Positions 35,961 through 44,986 of a stretch of 64,000 nucleotides of DNA are shown in pieces (within the stretch, counting starts at the first letter, position 1; the number at the start of each line of letters is the position of its first letter). Under the pieces are notes generated by a model, which saw only the letters and a list, made by a program, of their open reading frames with translations, had not been told where the DNA came from and ran no database searches. The stretch lies in NCBI RefSeq assembly GCF_024259515.1, contig NZ_JANBWE010000001.1, positions 868,001-932,000 of the forward strand. The letters run 5' to 3'. Both the position numbers and the translations under genes were made by a program. Source of the stretch: Salirhabdus salicampi (GTDB lineage: Bacteria > Bacillota > Bacilli > Bacillales > Alkalibacillaceae).

Positions 35961-36395
35961 GTGAAAAAGATACTGTTCTTATTTTTGATGATAGGTACAC
36001 TCCTATTAATCGTAAGTTGTTCAGGGAATAAACTAGAGGGAACTACTAAACCACCAATTCCTGAAGTTGAGATAGATTTAGTTGATATTCCCGTTGTAAG
36101 GGGAGGTTATTGTTGGTATGAGTGTGCTGACACTCCTTCTATTCCAGAAATTGTTGAAAGAAAAGAACCAACAATAGTTCCAAAGACTGCTGAAATAAAC
36201 ATTATATTTAATTACGAACCAAAACCAAATAATACCTCAGTAACTCGAATGAAAAAAGGCGAAGAAGAGTTGTATAACCAGTCATTGACGGTACCTACTG
36301 AACAAGGAGTGTACTATTATGAAGTACATGCAAGATGGGACTATGAAGATTTAGAAGCTGATTCGTCCTACGCTTTTGTTATTGAAGTCAAATAA
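35961..36395 (+). CDS. Hypothetical lipoprotein
   Basis: The 144-residue protein starts at GTG 35961 with GAGGGG upstream. The signal peptide KKILFLFLMIGTLLLIVSC ends in a lipobox with Cys near residue 20. The mature part has a proline-rich start, a YCWYEC pair of cysteines, and beta-type segments ending YYYEVHARWDYEDLEADSSYAFVIEV, like an Ig-like fold. No family is recognised. Confidence 0.68.
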   Translation: MKKILFLFLMIGTLLLIVSCSGNKLEGTTKPPIPEVEIDLVDIPVVRGGYCWYECADTPSIPEIVERKEPTIVPKTAEINIIFNYEPKPNNTSVTRMKKGEEELYNQSLTVPTEQGVYYYEVHARWDYEDLEADSSYAFVIEVK

Positions 36396-36755
36396 TCAAA
36401 TGTAAATATATTGTGATTTATTACAAAGAAAGTAACTGGTTTGTTATTAGCATTTTTCTCTCCCAAAACTGAACCCGTTAGTTAAATTTGGGCTGACTTT
36501 TTACATTTATAATAGTTGATTATGAATCATAGAGAGCAAGGAAAAAAAGTGAGGTAATTCGTGTCGTTGGCGTCCCAATGATGAAAATCATTAGTAATAT
36601 TTCTTACATAAGATTTGACTTTAGAACAGAGGTTGAGCTATTGCGCAAAAAACTGCACCCCGATTGTTAGACACAATTGGAGTGCAGTTTTTTGTTGTAT
36701 AAAATGGTGGCAACTTTTCAAAATAAGAAAAATAAGACATAAAGGGTGAAAAAGC
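36396..36755 (+). other. Intergenic region with an IS3 relic
   Basis: About 360 bases hold no intact gene. The only recognisable element is the decayed transposase end and hairpin at 36602-36694. An AGGGTG ribosome binding site at its end serves the gene at 36756. Confidence 0.6.
36602..36694 (+). mobile_element. Relic of an IS3-family transposase end
   Basis: One frame at 36623-36670 reads RTEVELLRKKLHPDC followed by a stop, which resembles the C-terminus of IS3 (IS150 group) OrfB transposases. The stop lies in a long hairpin (36647-36694, AAAAAACTGCAC pairing with GTGCAGTTTTTT), whose arm ACTGCACCCCGATTGTTAGACA looks like the end of such elements. Upstream, the frame is decayed and no other IS part is seen. 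The hairpin could still act as a terminator. Confidence 0.55.
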
Positions 36756-37034
36756 ATGCAAAGATTTGAAGGGCAACTTATACATGGTGAATGTGATTTG
36801 AATTCAAATGAATTTTTGTTAACACAAGTGAAAAACATTGATACCCAATCGATAATAAATGATCGTCAAATGAAAACATTATACCATTATTTAATGAAAA
36901 CAAATGAAGAACAAGAATCTTGTGTAATAACTGTTAATGACCAAATCCCTTTAATGTTGAATAAAGAAGATGTTCCACTTATGTTACATGACCTCCAACA
37001 AATCATGAATGATTTAAACCAATCTTTATCGTAA
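36756..37034 (+). CDS. Hypothetical protein, 92 residues
   Basis: The acidic soluble protein starts at ATG 36756 behind AAAGGGTG. It has no signal, membrane segment or clear motif; the C-terminal half reads PLMLNKEDVPLMLHDLQQIMNDLNQ. Its stop abuts that of the convergent VWA gene without a terminator between. I do not recognise the family. Confidence 0.55.
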   Translation: MQRFEGQLIHGECDLNSNEFLLTQVKNIDTQSIINDRQMKTLYHYLMKTNEEQESCVITVNDQIPLMLNKEDVPLMLHDLQQIMNDLNQSLS

Positions 37035-38843
37035 TTATTGTGGAACGGAATGAACGAGTAATTTCCGTAAAAGTGCCGCAAACTGTGCACTTGCCATATT
37101 CATTTCATCAATGGTCATATACTGATTGTTATAAATAGCTTCCATCATTTCTTGCAGGTGCTCCCCATCGTCTCCAATTTGGATGCCAATCGTATCAATT
37201 CCCGCTTTTTTCGCTTCCATCACTGCCTCTTTCGTATCAAAAACTCCATTTTGATAATAATTATAGGCAGCAGGCTTGCCATCTGTTATAACAATAATGA
37301 ATTTTTTTTGTTCTTTCTGTCTTAACATTTCTTTCATCCCATAGCGAATGGCAAAACCATCACGGTTATCTTCCATTGGTGCAAGCTTCATAATGTTTGG
37401 TCCAACTTGCTTTGTTGTACTAAGAGGAAAGGGGATAAAATGTTGAAAGATATTTGGCTGATACGTGTCATCACTTTCAATACCGTCTTCAGAGAAGCCA
37501 ATCACAGAGTGGGAAATACCCATACCTTTTAACGTTTCATGAAATAACGTTACTGCCTCTTTTGTTTGTTCCATTTTGTCGTTCATCGAAGAAGAACAGT
37601 CGACTAGTAAGAGGAAGGAGCAATCAAACTGGTTACTTTCTTCCTTTTTTATAAACATTTTCGGATTGTCATTCGTAAAGAATCGGGTTACATTACGATC
37701 AAGTTTTCCAAAATGAAGGCGACGGGTCTCGTCTTCCCGTTTTCGCTCAAGTAATTTTTGAAGATACTTTGTCAGCTTCCTTTTCTCCGCTGATATTTTT
37801 TGTTTCAATGCAAAATATTGTTCTTTTTCTACTGCTGTTACATCCTCAATCGGCTCTTCGATTGCAACTGCATAGCGATTTTCTGAACCTTTATGGAAGT
37901 TTTCTTCTGTATCTAACGTATCGAGGGCAGACTGAGAGTGATCATGGAGATCACTTTGTTGGGCACTACCTTCCACTAATCCCATTACCTGATCGGTAGC
38001 TTCACTTTCTCTCCCCGTATTATAATTATTAGATGGTTGATCACCTTCACTTAAATCAAACTGTAAGAAGGTTTCTTTTGTTTCTTTTTTCCGTTCCATA
38101 CTCCAAGTGGGGAGCAATTCGTCAATCGCTTCATCTTCTTCCGTTTTTTCTGTCTGTATTGGCTGTATCATAGGCAACGTAAAGTATGCGTTAATCATGT
38201 CATTAGGTAGTATTTCATTTGTAAGGATCCCAATCTGCTCTACAATAGTCATGACATCATCAGTATGATTACACTCGAATACTGTAAACACTTTCTCTTT
38301 AATCGACCGAAGCGTACCTTCGTGGAAGGGCAAGTTAACTTCTGTTAGTTTTGATTGAAACAAAGATAAAGCAATATATGAAAATAACGTATCCGCTTTA
38401 AAGCCACGACTTTGGTTCACTTTCAATTGGTCTAAGAAGAACTGAGCATACGATTGCCTTCGAAATTGAAAAGATTGTTCAGTCCCTGGTCGTTTTCGTT
38501 TAATCAAATCCTCTAACCGTAAATCTTCTAATAAAGCTAATAATTGCTTTCGGAATAACCAATTCGGACTTTGTTGATGCTTTTGGAAAAAGCGTTCTAA
38601 TGCACCCTTATTTGTATAATGGAGATTACCGATGGCACGTAGATAGATATCACTTTTTTCTCCGAGATGTTGTTCGGAAGTACGCTGTTCCCAAAAGCTA
38701 CTAATCGTAATTAATTTGTTGTATACATCAAGAAATGAAACTTGATTATATTCAATTTCAACATCTTGTTTCGTAAATGCATAGGCCAAATCGGTTAATT
38801 GCATAAACATAAAATAGTTGACATCTTTTTCTACAAACGTCAT
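37035..38843 (-). CDS. yojO: VWA-domain protein, YojO/NorD-like
   Basis: The 602-residue protein has a helical N-terminal half, an acidic linker (near 225-345) and a C-terminal von Willebrand A domain. The MIDAS motif is in FLLLVDCSSSMNDKM (near residue 413), with IIVITDGKPAAYNYY as the later Asp. It is the partner of the MoxR-type ATPase gene just upstream on the same strand, seven bases away. Such pairs act as chaperones that insert metals or activate enzymes (NorQ/NorD, CobS/CobT). The B. subtilis pair is yojN/yojO; the client is unknown. Confidence 0.84.
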   Translation of the reverse strand: MTFVEKDVNYFMFMQLTDLAYAFTKQDVEIEYNQVSFLDVYNKLITISSFWEQRTSEQHLGEKSDIYLRAIGNLHYTNKGALERFFQKHQQSPNWLFRKQLLALLEDLRLEDLIKRKRPGTEQSFQFRRQSYAQFFLDQLKVNQSRGFKADTLFSYIALSLFQSKLTEVNLPFHEGTLRSIKEKVFTVFECNHTDDVMTIVEQIGILTNEILPNDMINAYFTLPMIQPIQTEKTEEDEAIDELLPTWSMERKKETKETFLQFDLSEGDQPSNNYNTGRESEATDQVMGLVEGSAQQSDLHDHSQSALDTLDTEENFHKGSENRYAVAIEEPIEDVTAVEKEQYFALKQKISAEKRKLTKYLQKLLERKREDETRRLHFGKLDRNVTRFFTNDNPKMFIKKEESNQFDCSFLLLVDCSSSMNDKMEQTKEAVTLFHETLKGMGISHSVIGFSEDGIESDDTYQPNIFQHFIPFPLSTTKQVGPNIMKLAPMEDNRDGFAIRYGMKEMLRQKEQKKFIIVITDGKPAAYNYYQNGVFDTKEAVMEAKKAGIDTIGIQIGDDGEHLQEMMEAIYNNQYMTIDEMNMASAQFAALLRKLLVHSVPQ

Positions 38844-38849
38844 GTTTTA

Positions 38850-39722
38850 TCAACCCTTAAAATACGTTTCCGCAAGATTTAAAACAAGCATTTTTTCCCG
38901 CTCATCATCTAATTTCTCTGCTATAGCATGGGTAATCGCGGTTAAAGGAGATACATATAAAGCCAAATCACAAGCATCCAATAATGCTCTTGTAGAGGCC
39001 GCCTCCTCAGAGAGTTTTCCTTTTTTCGCTTCCCCAATTAAATCTTCAGCCAGTTGTACCATAGACTGTATAAGTTGTGCACTTTCTAACTTTGTTTGAC
39101 TTTGAATCACTTGCTTTAATTTCTCTCCTGTTAAATAGGACACTTGAAACATAACAAAACGGTTTTTTAAAGCTTCATTGAGTGGCGTAGTACCAATATA
39201 TCCTTCGTTTATCGCCGCTATTACACGGAAATCGGGATGAGCTTTCACTACTTCATTTGTGAAAGGATTCGTAATCGTTCTACGATAATCTAATACTCCA
39301 TTTAAAATTGGCAAAGTTTCTGGTCTTGCCATGTTAATTTCATCAATATATAAGATGTGGCCATTCTTCATTGCTTGAATCACAGGCCCTTCAACAAATT
39401 CAATAGATGAAAAGCCATCCTTTTGTTGGATAGTTTTGAAGCCAAGCAAGCTTTCTGCATCTAAATCTACAGAACAATTAATACTGTGCATTGGTGTATG
39501 AAATGTTGAAGCTAACGTTTCTGCAAGCTTCGTTTTCCCGCTTCCGGTAGGTCCTTTTAATAGAATGTTTTTACCTAAATAAAGGGATATAACCGTATGA
39601 TCTAATAATTCGTTAGACTCTAAATAGCCTCCACTCGTATATAAATGCTCAAAAGTATGATCCGTTTTTTTCTTTTCTTCAATGGACGCTAATATTTCTT
39701 TTGGTAACTGTTGAATACTCAT
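38850..39722 (-). CDS. yojN: MoxR-type AAA ATPase, YojN/NorQ-like
   Basis: The 290-residue AAA+ ATPase has Walker A in [18 protein letters not shown], Walker B in [27 protein letters not shown], sensor 1 in [24 protein letters not shown]. This matches the MoxR/NorQ/CobS group. It is the first gene of a two-gene unit with the VWA protein. AAAGGAG lies upstream of ATG 39722. It is divergent from the yrrT operon. Confidence 0.88.
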   Translation of the reverse strand: MSIQQLPKEILASIEEKKKTDHTFEHLYTSGGYLESNELLDHTVISLYLGKNILLKGPTGSGKTKLAETLASTFHTPMHSINCSVDLDAESLLGFKTIQQKDGFSSIEFVEGPVIQAMKNGHILYIDEINMARPETLPILNGVLDYRRTITNPFTNEVVKAHPDFRVIAAINEGYIGTTPLNEALKNRFVMFQVSYLTGEKLKQVIQSQTKLESAQLIQSMVQLAEDLIGEAKKGKLSEEAASTRALLDACDLALYVSPLTAITHAIAEKLDDEREKMLVLNLAETYFKG

Positions 39723-39903
39723 ATATCTAAACTCCTTTTAGTTGAAGTGTATCTTTGTGATTTGTGTAGACTTCTTCCTATTTTACGGATTTTTTCTCCT
39801 ATAGTAAATCAATTCATTTATACAAAGCCCTTCCCACCCAAAATAGACAGGGAAAATGTGTTACATAATAGCGTACATGGTCAAATTTCTTAAAATATAT
39901 AAA

Positions 39904-39933
39904 TTTACATCTAAAAAATGGGTGTGATATAAT
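39904..39933 (+). promoter_or_regulatory. Promoter of the yrrT-luxS-mccA-mccB operon
   Basis: An extended -10 box TGATATAAT (TATAAT at 39928-39933) and TTTACA at 39904-39909, 18 bases apart. The start site would be near 39940. Confidence 0.6.
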
Positions 39934-39960
39934 TATCATTGTTTCCATTTAATTCATAGT

Positions 39961-39977
39961 ATACCAATAGGAATTAT
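39961..39977 (+). promoter_or_regulatory. Possible CymR box
   Basis: ATACCAATAGGAATTAT at 39961-39977, just after the predicted start site, resembles the motif bound by CymR, the cysteine-metabolism repressor that controls the yrrT operon in B. subtilis. The position fits repression. The match is by eye only. Confidence 0.4.
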
Positions 39978-40005
39978 TAGTCTTTATAAGTGAGGAGGTT
40001 CCTAT

Positions 40006-40641
40006 ATGGGAAGAGAATTTATTGACTTGTTCAATGATTGGTCACAATCATATGATGAAACCGTTAGTGGAACGAATATAGAGTATAAGGAAGTATTTCG
40101 GCATTATGATAAAATCTTAAACGAGGTTGCAAAACGTGTAAAAGGACATATTATCGAATTTGGAGCAGGAACAGGTAATTTAACGAAGTTGTTGCAAGAG
40201 CAACAGTGCGAAGTAATTGGAATTGAACCATCCCCTAAAATGAGGGAAATTGCCTTGAAAAAGGTGCCAAATGTGCAAATCTTAGATGGAGATTTTCTCA
40301 ATTTTCCTATTGATAAAACGATTCATGCATTTGTAAGCTCTTATGCTTTTCATCATTTAACAAATGACGAGAAAAATGTAGCAATCAAAACATATTCAGA
40401 TTTATTACAATCCGGGGGAAAAGTGGTATTTGCAGATACGGTCTTTCGAGATGACGCGGAAAAACAAAGATTTATTGAAAATGCAGAACGTGAACAGTTT
40501 CTGAACTTAGCATATGACTTAAAAACGGAATATTACACAACAATAGATGTATTAGAAACAATTTTTCTTCGTCATGGATTTACGGTACAATTTAAGCAAA
40601 TGAATGATTTTGTTTGGATTATAGAAGCAATAAAAAAGTAA
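40006..40641 (+). CDS. yrrT: SAM-dependent methyltransferase YrrT
   Basis: The 211-residue class I methyltransferase has motif I IIEFGAGTGNLTKLL, motif II VIGIEPSPKM and the post motif AFVSSYAFHHLT. B. subtilis YrrT (213 residues) heads the methionine-to-cysteine operon, and the N-terminus FNDWSQSYDETVSG fits it. The true substrate is not known. AGGAGG precedes ATG 40006. It is the first gene of an operon of four. Confidence 0.88.
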   Translation: MGREFIDLFNDWSQSYDETVSGTNIEYKEVFRHYDKILNEVAKRVKGHIIEFGAGTGNLTKLLQEQQCEVIGIEPSPKMREIALKKVPNVQILDGDFLNFPIDKTIHAFVSSYAFHHLTNDEKNVAIKTYSDLLQSGGKVVFADTVFRDDAEKQRFIENAEREQFLNLAYDLKTEYYTTIDVLETIFLRHGFTVQFKQMNDFVWIIEAIKK

Positions 40642-40656
40642 AAGGAGTGTTTCGAC

Positions 40657-41118
40657 ATGGAAAAAATGAACGTTGAAAGTTTTAACCTAGATCATACGAA
40701 AGTAAAGGCACCTTATGTCCGTTTAGCGGGAAAAACTGAAGGCGCTCAAGGTGATGTCATTTATAAATATGACATTCGTTTTTGCCAACCGAATAAAGAA
40801 CATATGGATATGCCTGGTTTACATTCGTTAGAGCATATGATGGCAGAATTCAGCCGAAATCATCACGACCGTGTTGTTGACATTAGCCCAATGGGATGTC
40901 AAACAGGTTTCTATTTAGCTTTAATAAATGATGACAACTATGAGCGAGTTTTAGACGTTTTGGAGAAGACTCTACGTGATGTATTAGAGGCAACTGAAGT
41001 GCCGGCCTGTAATGAAGTTCAGTGTGGTTGGGCAGCAAGTCATAGCTTAGATGGCGCAAAAGAAATCGCGAAGAATATGTTAGCGAAAAAGGATGAGTGG
41101 ACAGAAGTCTTCGCATAA
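40657..41118 (+). CDS. luxS: S-ribosylhomocysteine lyase
   Basis: LuxS (153 residues) splits S-ribosylhomocysteine into homocysteine and DPD, the precursor of autoinducer 2. The metal site is HSLEH (His56, His60) plus Cys123 in [10 protein letters not shown], with Glu59 and Cys81 (PMGCQTGFY) as catalytic residues. The ATG follows AAAAGGAG. It lies between yrrT and mccA, where B. subtilis has mtnN (SAH nucleosidase). LuxS supplies the homocysteine that the next two enzymes use. Confidence 0.96.
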   Translation: MEKMNVESFNLDHTKVKAPYVRLAGKTEGAQGDVIYKYDIRFCQPNKEHMDMPGLHSLEHMMAEFSRNHHDRVVDISPMGCQTGFYLALINDDNYERVLDVLEKTLRDVLEATEVPACNEVQCGWAASHSLDGAKEIAKNMLAKKDEWTEVFA

Positions 41119-41132
41119 ATCTGGAGGATATT

Positions 41133-42059
41133 ATGAATTTTGTGAGAGATGTAAAACAATTAATTGGTAAAACCCCATTAATTGAAATCCATCAATTTGA
41201 TCTCCCGAATGATGTTCGTATATTCGCTAAGTTAGAGTATTTTAATCCAGGCGGTAGTGTAAAGGACCGGTTAGGAAAAAAGCTTATTGAAGATGCGGAA
41301 AAAACTGGTCAATTAAAGCCAGGAGGAACCATTATTGAGCCAACTGCAGGGAATACGGGGATAGGTTTAGCTCTCGCAGCTGTAGGAACGAATTATAAAG
41401 TTGTTTTTGTAACACCTGAAAAGTTTAGTGTTGAGAAACAATCATTAATGCGAGCACTTGGGGCAACTGTTGTGAATACACCTACGGAGTTAGGAATGAA
41501 AGGGGCAATTGAAAGGGCGAAGGAATTATTAAAACATACGCCTGACTCTTATTGCCCGCAACAATTTGATAACTTTTCGAATCCAAATACTTACTATGAA
41601 TCATTAGGGCCAGAAATATATGAAGATTTAGAAGGGCAAATTGATGTGTTTGTAGCAGGGGCAGGAACTGGTGGTACATTTATGGGGACCGCTCGTTATT
41701 TAAAGGAGAAAAATGCCGATGTGAAAACCATCATTGTCGAGCCAGAAGGTTCAATATTAAATGGGGGAGAACCAGGTCCTCACGATACCGAGGGAATTGG
41801 GATGGAGTTTCTTCCTAGATATATGAATACGTCATACTTTGATGCTGTTCACACCATCACCGATAAAGATGCCTTTGAAAGGGTCAAAGAGCTTTCACAA
41901 AAGGTTGGATTACTTGTTGGTAGTTCTTCTGGATCAGCTTTTGAAGCCTGTTTGAGAGAAGCAAAGCAGGCGAAGCCTGGAACGAATATTGTTACTGTTT
42001 TTCCTGACAGTAGTGAAAGATATTTAAGTACGAATATTTATGAAAAATATAATACGTAA
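41133..42059 (+). CDS. mccA: O-acetylserine-dependent cystathionine beta-synthase
   Basis: The 308-residue fold-II PLP enzyme has NPGGSVKDRLGK with the PLP lysine, EPTAGNTGIGLALAA, AGAGTGGTFMGTARYL and VGSSSGSAFEA. It makes cystathionine from homocysteine and O-acetylserine, the first step of reverse transsulfuration. Context with mccB and luxS separates it from CysK. Start ATG 41133 follows TGGAGGA; upstream in-frame codons overlap luxS. Confidence 0.88.
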   Translation: MNFVRDVKQLIGKTPLIEIHQFDLPNDVRIFAKLEYFNPGGSVKDRLGKKLIEDAEKTGQLKPGGTIIEPTAGNTGIGLALAAVGTNYKVVFVTPEKFSVEKQSLMRALGATVVNTPTELGMKGAIERAKELLKHTPDSYCPQQFDNFSNPNTYYESLGPEIYEDLEGQIDVFVAGAGTGGTFMGTARYLKEKNADVKTIIVEPEGSILNGGEPGPHDTEGIGMEFLPRYMNTSYFDAVHTITDKDAFERVKELSQKVGLLVGSSSGSAFEACLREAKQAKPGTNIVTVFPDSSERYLSTNIYEKYNT

Positions 42060-42080
42060 GGATCGGCAGGAGGTCGTCAT

Positions 42081-43217
42081 ATGAGAAAGAAAACACAACT
42101 AATACATGGTGGAATAACCGGGGATGAACAAACAGGCGCTGTTAATGTCCCAATCTATCAAGTGAGCACATATAAACAGGACGCAGTAGGAAAACATAAG
42201 GGGTTTGAATATTCCCGAACAGGTAACCCGACTAGGCATGCACTAGAAGAACTTATAAAAGATGTTGAAGGGGGAGAGCGTGGATTCGCTTTCGGTTCAG
42301 GAATGGCTGCTATAACATCTATTTTTATGATGTTTTCAGCAAATGATCACGTTATTATGACCGATGATGTGTATGGTGGAACTTATCGTGTAGTATCTAA
42401 AGTTTTAAATCGTTTTAACATTGAAGTAACGTTTGTAGATACGAGTTCTGTAGACGAAATCGAAAAGGCTATTAAGCCGAATACAAAAGCAATATACATT
42501 GAAACACCGACAAACCCGTTGTTAAAAATTACCGATTTAAAAGCGGTATCGACATTAGCAAAGCAACGTAATTTATTGTTTATTGTAGATAATACCTTCA
42601 GTACGCCATATTGGCAAAATCCAATAAAATTTGGTGCAGATATTGTCCTTCATAGTGCAACCAAATATTTAGGTGGTCATAGTGATGTTGTTGCCGGTTT
42701 AGTAGTTGTAAATTCAGAAGAACTTGGTAATGAACTACACTTTATTCAAAACTCAGCTGGTGGAATTCTAGGACCCCAGGATGCGTATTTGTTAATTCGT
42801 GGAATAAAGACATTGGGTATTCGAATGGAAGAAATAGAAGCAAATTCTATTAAGATTGCTAATTATTTAGACGAACACAGTGGAGTATCGAAAGTGTTCT
42901 ATCCAGGCTTACCGGACCACCCTGGCTTCGATGTTCATACAAATCAAGCAACTGGATACGGTGGTATGATCTCATTTGATGTAGGAAGTGCAGAAAAAGC
43001 GGATGAAGTACTTGATAGAGTAAAATATTTTACTTTGGCTGAAAGTCTAGGTGCTGTGGAAAGCTTAATTTCTGTACCGGCGAAAATGACACATGCTTCG
43101 ATTCCAAAAGAACGTCGTGAGGAACTTGGTATTACTGACGGTTTGATTCGAATCTCTGTAGGTTTAGAAGATGCAGAAGACTTAATTGAAGACCTGGAAG
43201 CAGGCCTGAAAAGCTAA
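42081..43217 (+). CDS. mccB: Cystathionine gamma-lyase
   Basis: The 378-residue Cys/Met-metabolism PLP enzyme has EYSRTGNPTRHALEELI, FGSGMAAITSIFMM, YIETPTNPLLKITDL, VDNTFSTPYWQNP and HSATKYLGGHSDVVAG with the PLP lysine. It cleaves cystathionine to cysteine, ammonia and 2-oxobutyrate and completes reverse transsulfuration. AGGAGGTCGTC precedes ATG 42081. It is the last gene of the operon before a terminator. Confidence 0.9.
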   Translation: MRKKTQLIHGGITGDEQTGAVNVPIYQVSTYKQDAVGKHKGFEYSRTGNPTRHALEELIKDVEGGERGFAFGSGMAAITSIFMMFSANDHVIMTDDVYGGTYRVVSKVLNRFNIEVTFVDTSSVDEIEKAIKPNTKAIYIETPTNPLLKITDLKAVSTLAKQRNLLFIVDNTFSTPYWQNPIKFGADIVLHSATKYLGGHSDVVAGLVVVNSEELGNELHFIQNSAGGILGPQDAYLLIRGIKTLGIRMEEIEANSIKIANYLDEHSGVSKVFYPGLPDHPGFDVHTNQATGYGGMISFDVGSAEKADEVLDRVKYFTLAESLGAVESLISVPAKMTHASIPKERREELGITDGLIRISVGLEDAEDLIEDLEAGLKS

Positions 43218-43218
43218 G

Positions 43219-43243
43219 AAGCCTCCTATAGGGGGCTTTTTCA
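43219..43243 (+). terminator. Terminator of the yrrT operon
   Basis: AAGCCTCC at 43219-43226 pairs with GGGGGCTT at 43231-43238 (loop TATA, one G-T), then TTTTT. Confidence 0.85.
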
Positions 43244-43308
43244 TGTATGAGAAACCATTTTACTGACAATCCTATAGTTGATTTCTATATATAGGAGGTT
43301 TTGTAGAG

Positions 43309-43917
43309 ATGGCCAATGTAAATTTAGCAGTTATTTATTACAGTTCATCGGGTACAAACTATCAACTCGCTCAGTGGGCGGCACAAGGAGCGGAAACTGC
43401 AGGAGCCAATGCAAAGATATTGAAAGTACCTGAGACAGCCCCGAAAGAAGCAATCGAATCTAACCCGGCCTGGAAAGCGCATGTGGAGGCTACGAAGGAT
43501 GTTCCTGAAGCACAACTGGAAGACTTAGAAACAGCAGATGCGATTATATTCAGTATGCCAACACGATTCGGAAATTTACCAGCCCAAATGAAGCAATTTT
43601 TAGACCGTACTGGAGGTCTATGGGCTGAAGGAAAGCTAATGAATAAAGTTGTGAGTGGCATGACCTCAGCCCAAAATCCACATGGAGGTCAAGAAGAAAC
43701 GATTCTCTCTCTTTATACGACAATGTATCACTGGGGTGCTATTGTTGTAACACCTGGATATACAGACCAAGTCGTATTTGGTGCTGGTGGTAATCCTTAC
43801 GGTACAAGTGTATCAGTTGACCAAGATGGGAATATGATTGAAGATGTGGAAAGTGCGGTGAAGCATCAAGCCAAACGTACTGTAGACATTGCGAAACGTG
43901 TAAAACAATCAGAATAA
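43309..43917 (+). CDS. wrbA: NAD(P)H:quinone oxidoreductase, WrbA type
   Basis: The 202-residue flavodoxin-like FMN enzyme has the phosphate-binding loop YYSSSGTNYQLAQ, then PTRFGNLPAQMKQFLDRTGG and SAQNPHGGQEETILSLYTTMYHWG, all typical of WrbA. It reduces quinones by two electrons and limits redox cycling. The ATG follows TAGGAGG. It stands alone with its own terminator. Confidence 0.92.
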   Translation: MANVNLAVIYYSSSGTNYQLAQWAAQGAETAGANAKILKVPETAPKEAIESNPAWKAHVEATKDVPEAQLEDLETADAIIFSMPTRFGNLPAQMKQFLDRTGGLWAEGKLMNKVVSGMTSAQNPHGGQEETILSLYTTMYHWGAIVVTPGYTDQVVFGAGGNPYGTSVSVDQDGNMIEDVESAVKHQAKRTVDIAKRVKQSE

Positions 43918-43922
43918 CCAAG

Positions 43923-43952
43923 AACAAGCGAGCATTTTGATGCTCGCTTGTT
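43923..43952 (+). terminator. Terminator between wrbA and the DUF4349 gene
   Basis: A 12-bp perfect stem (43923-43934 with 43941-43952) has loop TTTTGA. It probably serves both convergent genes; the T tract after it on the plus strand is offset. Confidence 0.75.
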
Positions 43953-44808
43953 ATGAATCTTTTTTACGTCGTTGATGAGTCTTTCGTTTGTAGCCAATCC
44001 AACATAGGAAAATAACAGTTGCTAAACATAGAAGGATCGGTGAGAATCCAATTACAACGATCACAAATAAAGAAAGAATTTTCGCTATAACATTAATGGA
44101 TTGAATAAACGCATTTTTTATCTTTTGTGGTGTTTTAAGATTTTCCTGGCTCACCTCTAGGGAGGTGGAAGATTCTTTCAGCTCAATAAACAGTTCTGCA
44201 AAATCTATTTGATTCTCTAACAGCCGTTTTCGCCCTTCCAACTGCTCTATTTCTTCTTGTACATGAGCTAATTCACGGGAAATCGATAATAAATCTTCGG
44301 TTTTATCTGCTTCTTTCATAAATGTTAATAATCGCTCTTCAACTGTTCTTTTTGCTTTTAAACGTGAAGAAAGATCAAAATATTCTTCTGTTACATCTTG
44401 ACCGCGTATTTGTTGCCTGACAATATCCTTGCTTATACCATCTAGTTCATGTAAAAATGATTGTAGATGGTTATTTGGAATTTTAACGCGAATGTTAGCA
44501 TACAGCTGTTGATCAGTAGTCATCCTTGAGGATTCGGTTATGTATCCATCATAATCTTTTGCATATGATGTAATAGTCTTCATAGATTGTTCAACATTGT
44601 GAACAGACATCGTAACATTACCATGATACATAACTTTACGTTCTTCATGAATTACGTTGTTTTGACCATTTTCCCAATTCGCGTTTTCCTTTTTATGAGT
44701 CTGCTGTTCAGGCGCATCGTATGAGGATTCGCCTACTTGATCTGTAGGGTCGGTTTCCTGGCATCCAATCAAAAAAATTCCTGCTAAAATAATAACATAT
44801 ATTCTCAT
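43951..44808 (-). CDS. DUF4349 lipoprotein
   Basis: From ATG 44808, behind AAAGGAG, the protein has about 285 residues. A lipoprotein signal (RIYVIILAGIFLIGC) is followed by a polar linker, the DUF4349 domain with GNVTMSVHNVEQSMKTI and YFDLSSRLKAKRTVEERLLTFM, a coiled coil (near residues 180-215), one C-terminal membrane helix and a basic tail KRKTHQRRKKDS. The function of the family is unknown. An in-frame start 27 bases earlier lacks a ribosome binding site. Confidence 0.82.
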   Translation of the reverse strand: MRIYVIILAGIFLIGCQETDPTDQVGESSYDAPEQQTHKKENANWENGQNNVIHEERKVMYHGNVTMSVHNVEQSMKTITSYAKDYDGYITESSRMTTDQQLYANIRVKIPNNHLQSFLHELDGISKDIVRQQIRGQDVTEEYFDLSSRLKAKRTVEERLLTFMKEADKTEDLLSISRELAHVQEEIEQLEGRKRLLENQIDFAELFIELKESSTSLEVSQENLKTPQKIKNAFIQSINVIAKILSLFVIVVIGFSPILLCLATVIFLCWIGYKRKTHQRRKKDS

Positions 44809-44986
44809 AAATGACTCCTTTCGAAACGGTTTCATTACGTAGACGAATGGTAACGAAAAAAGTCACACTTATGCCAATACTTTCGTATAGATGTTTCTAC
44901 ATAAATATATGAAAATTAGTTTATTTACTCGAATGTTAGGGTAAAAGACTAATAGAATTTCGGTATACGAAAAGAGGGAGATTACC

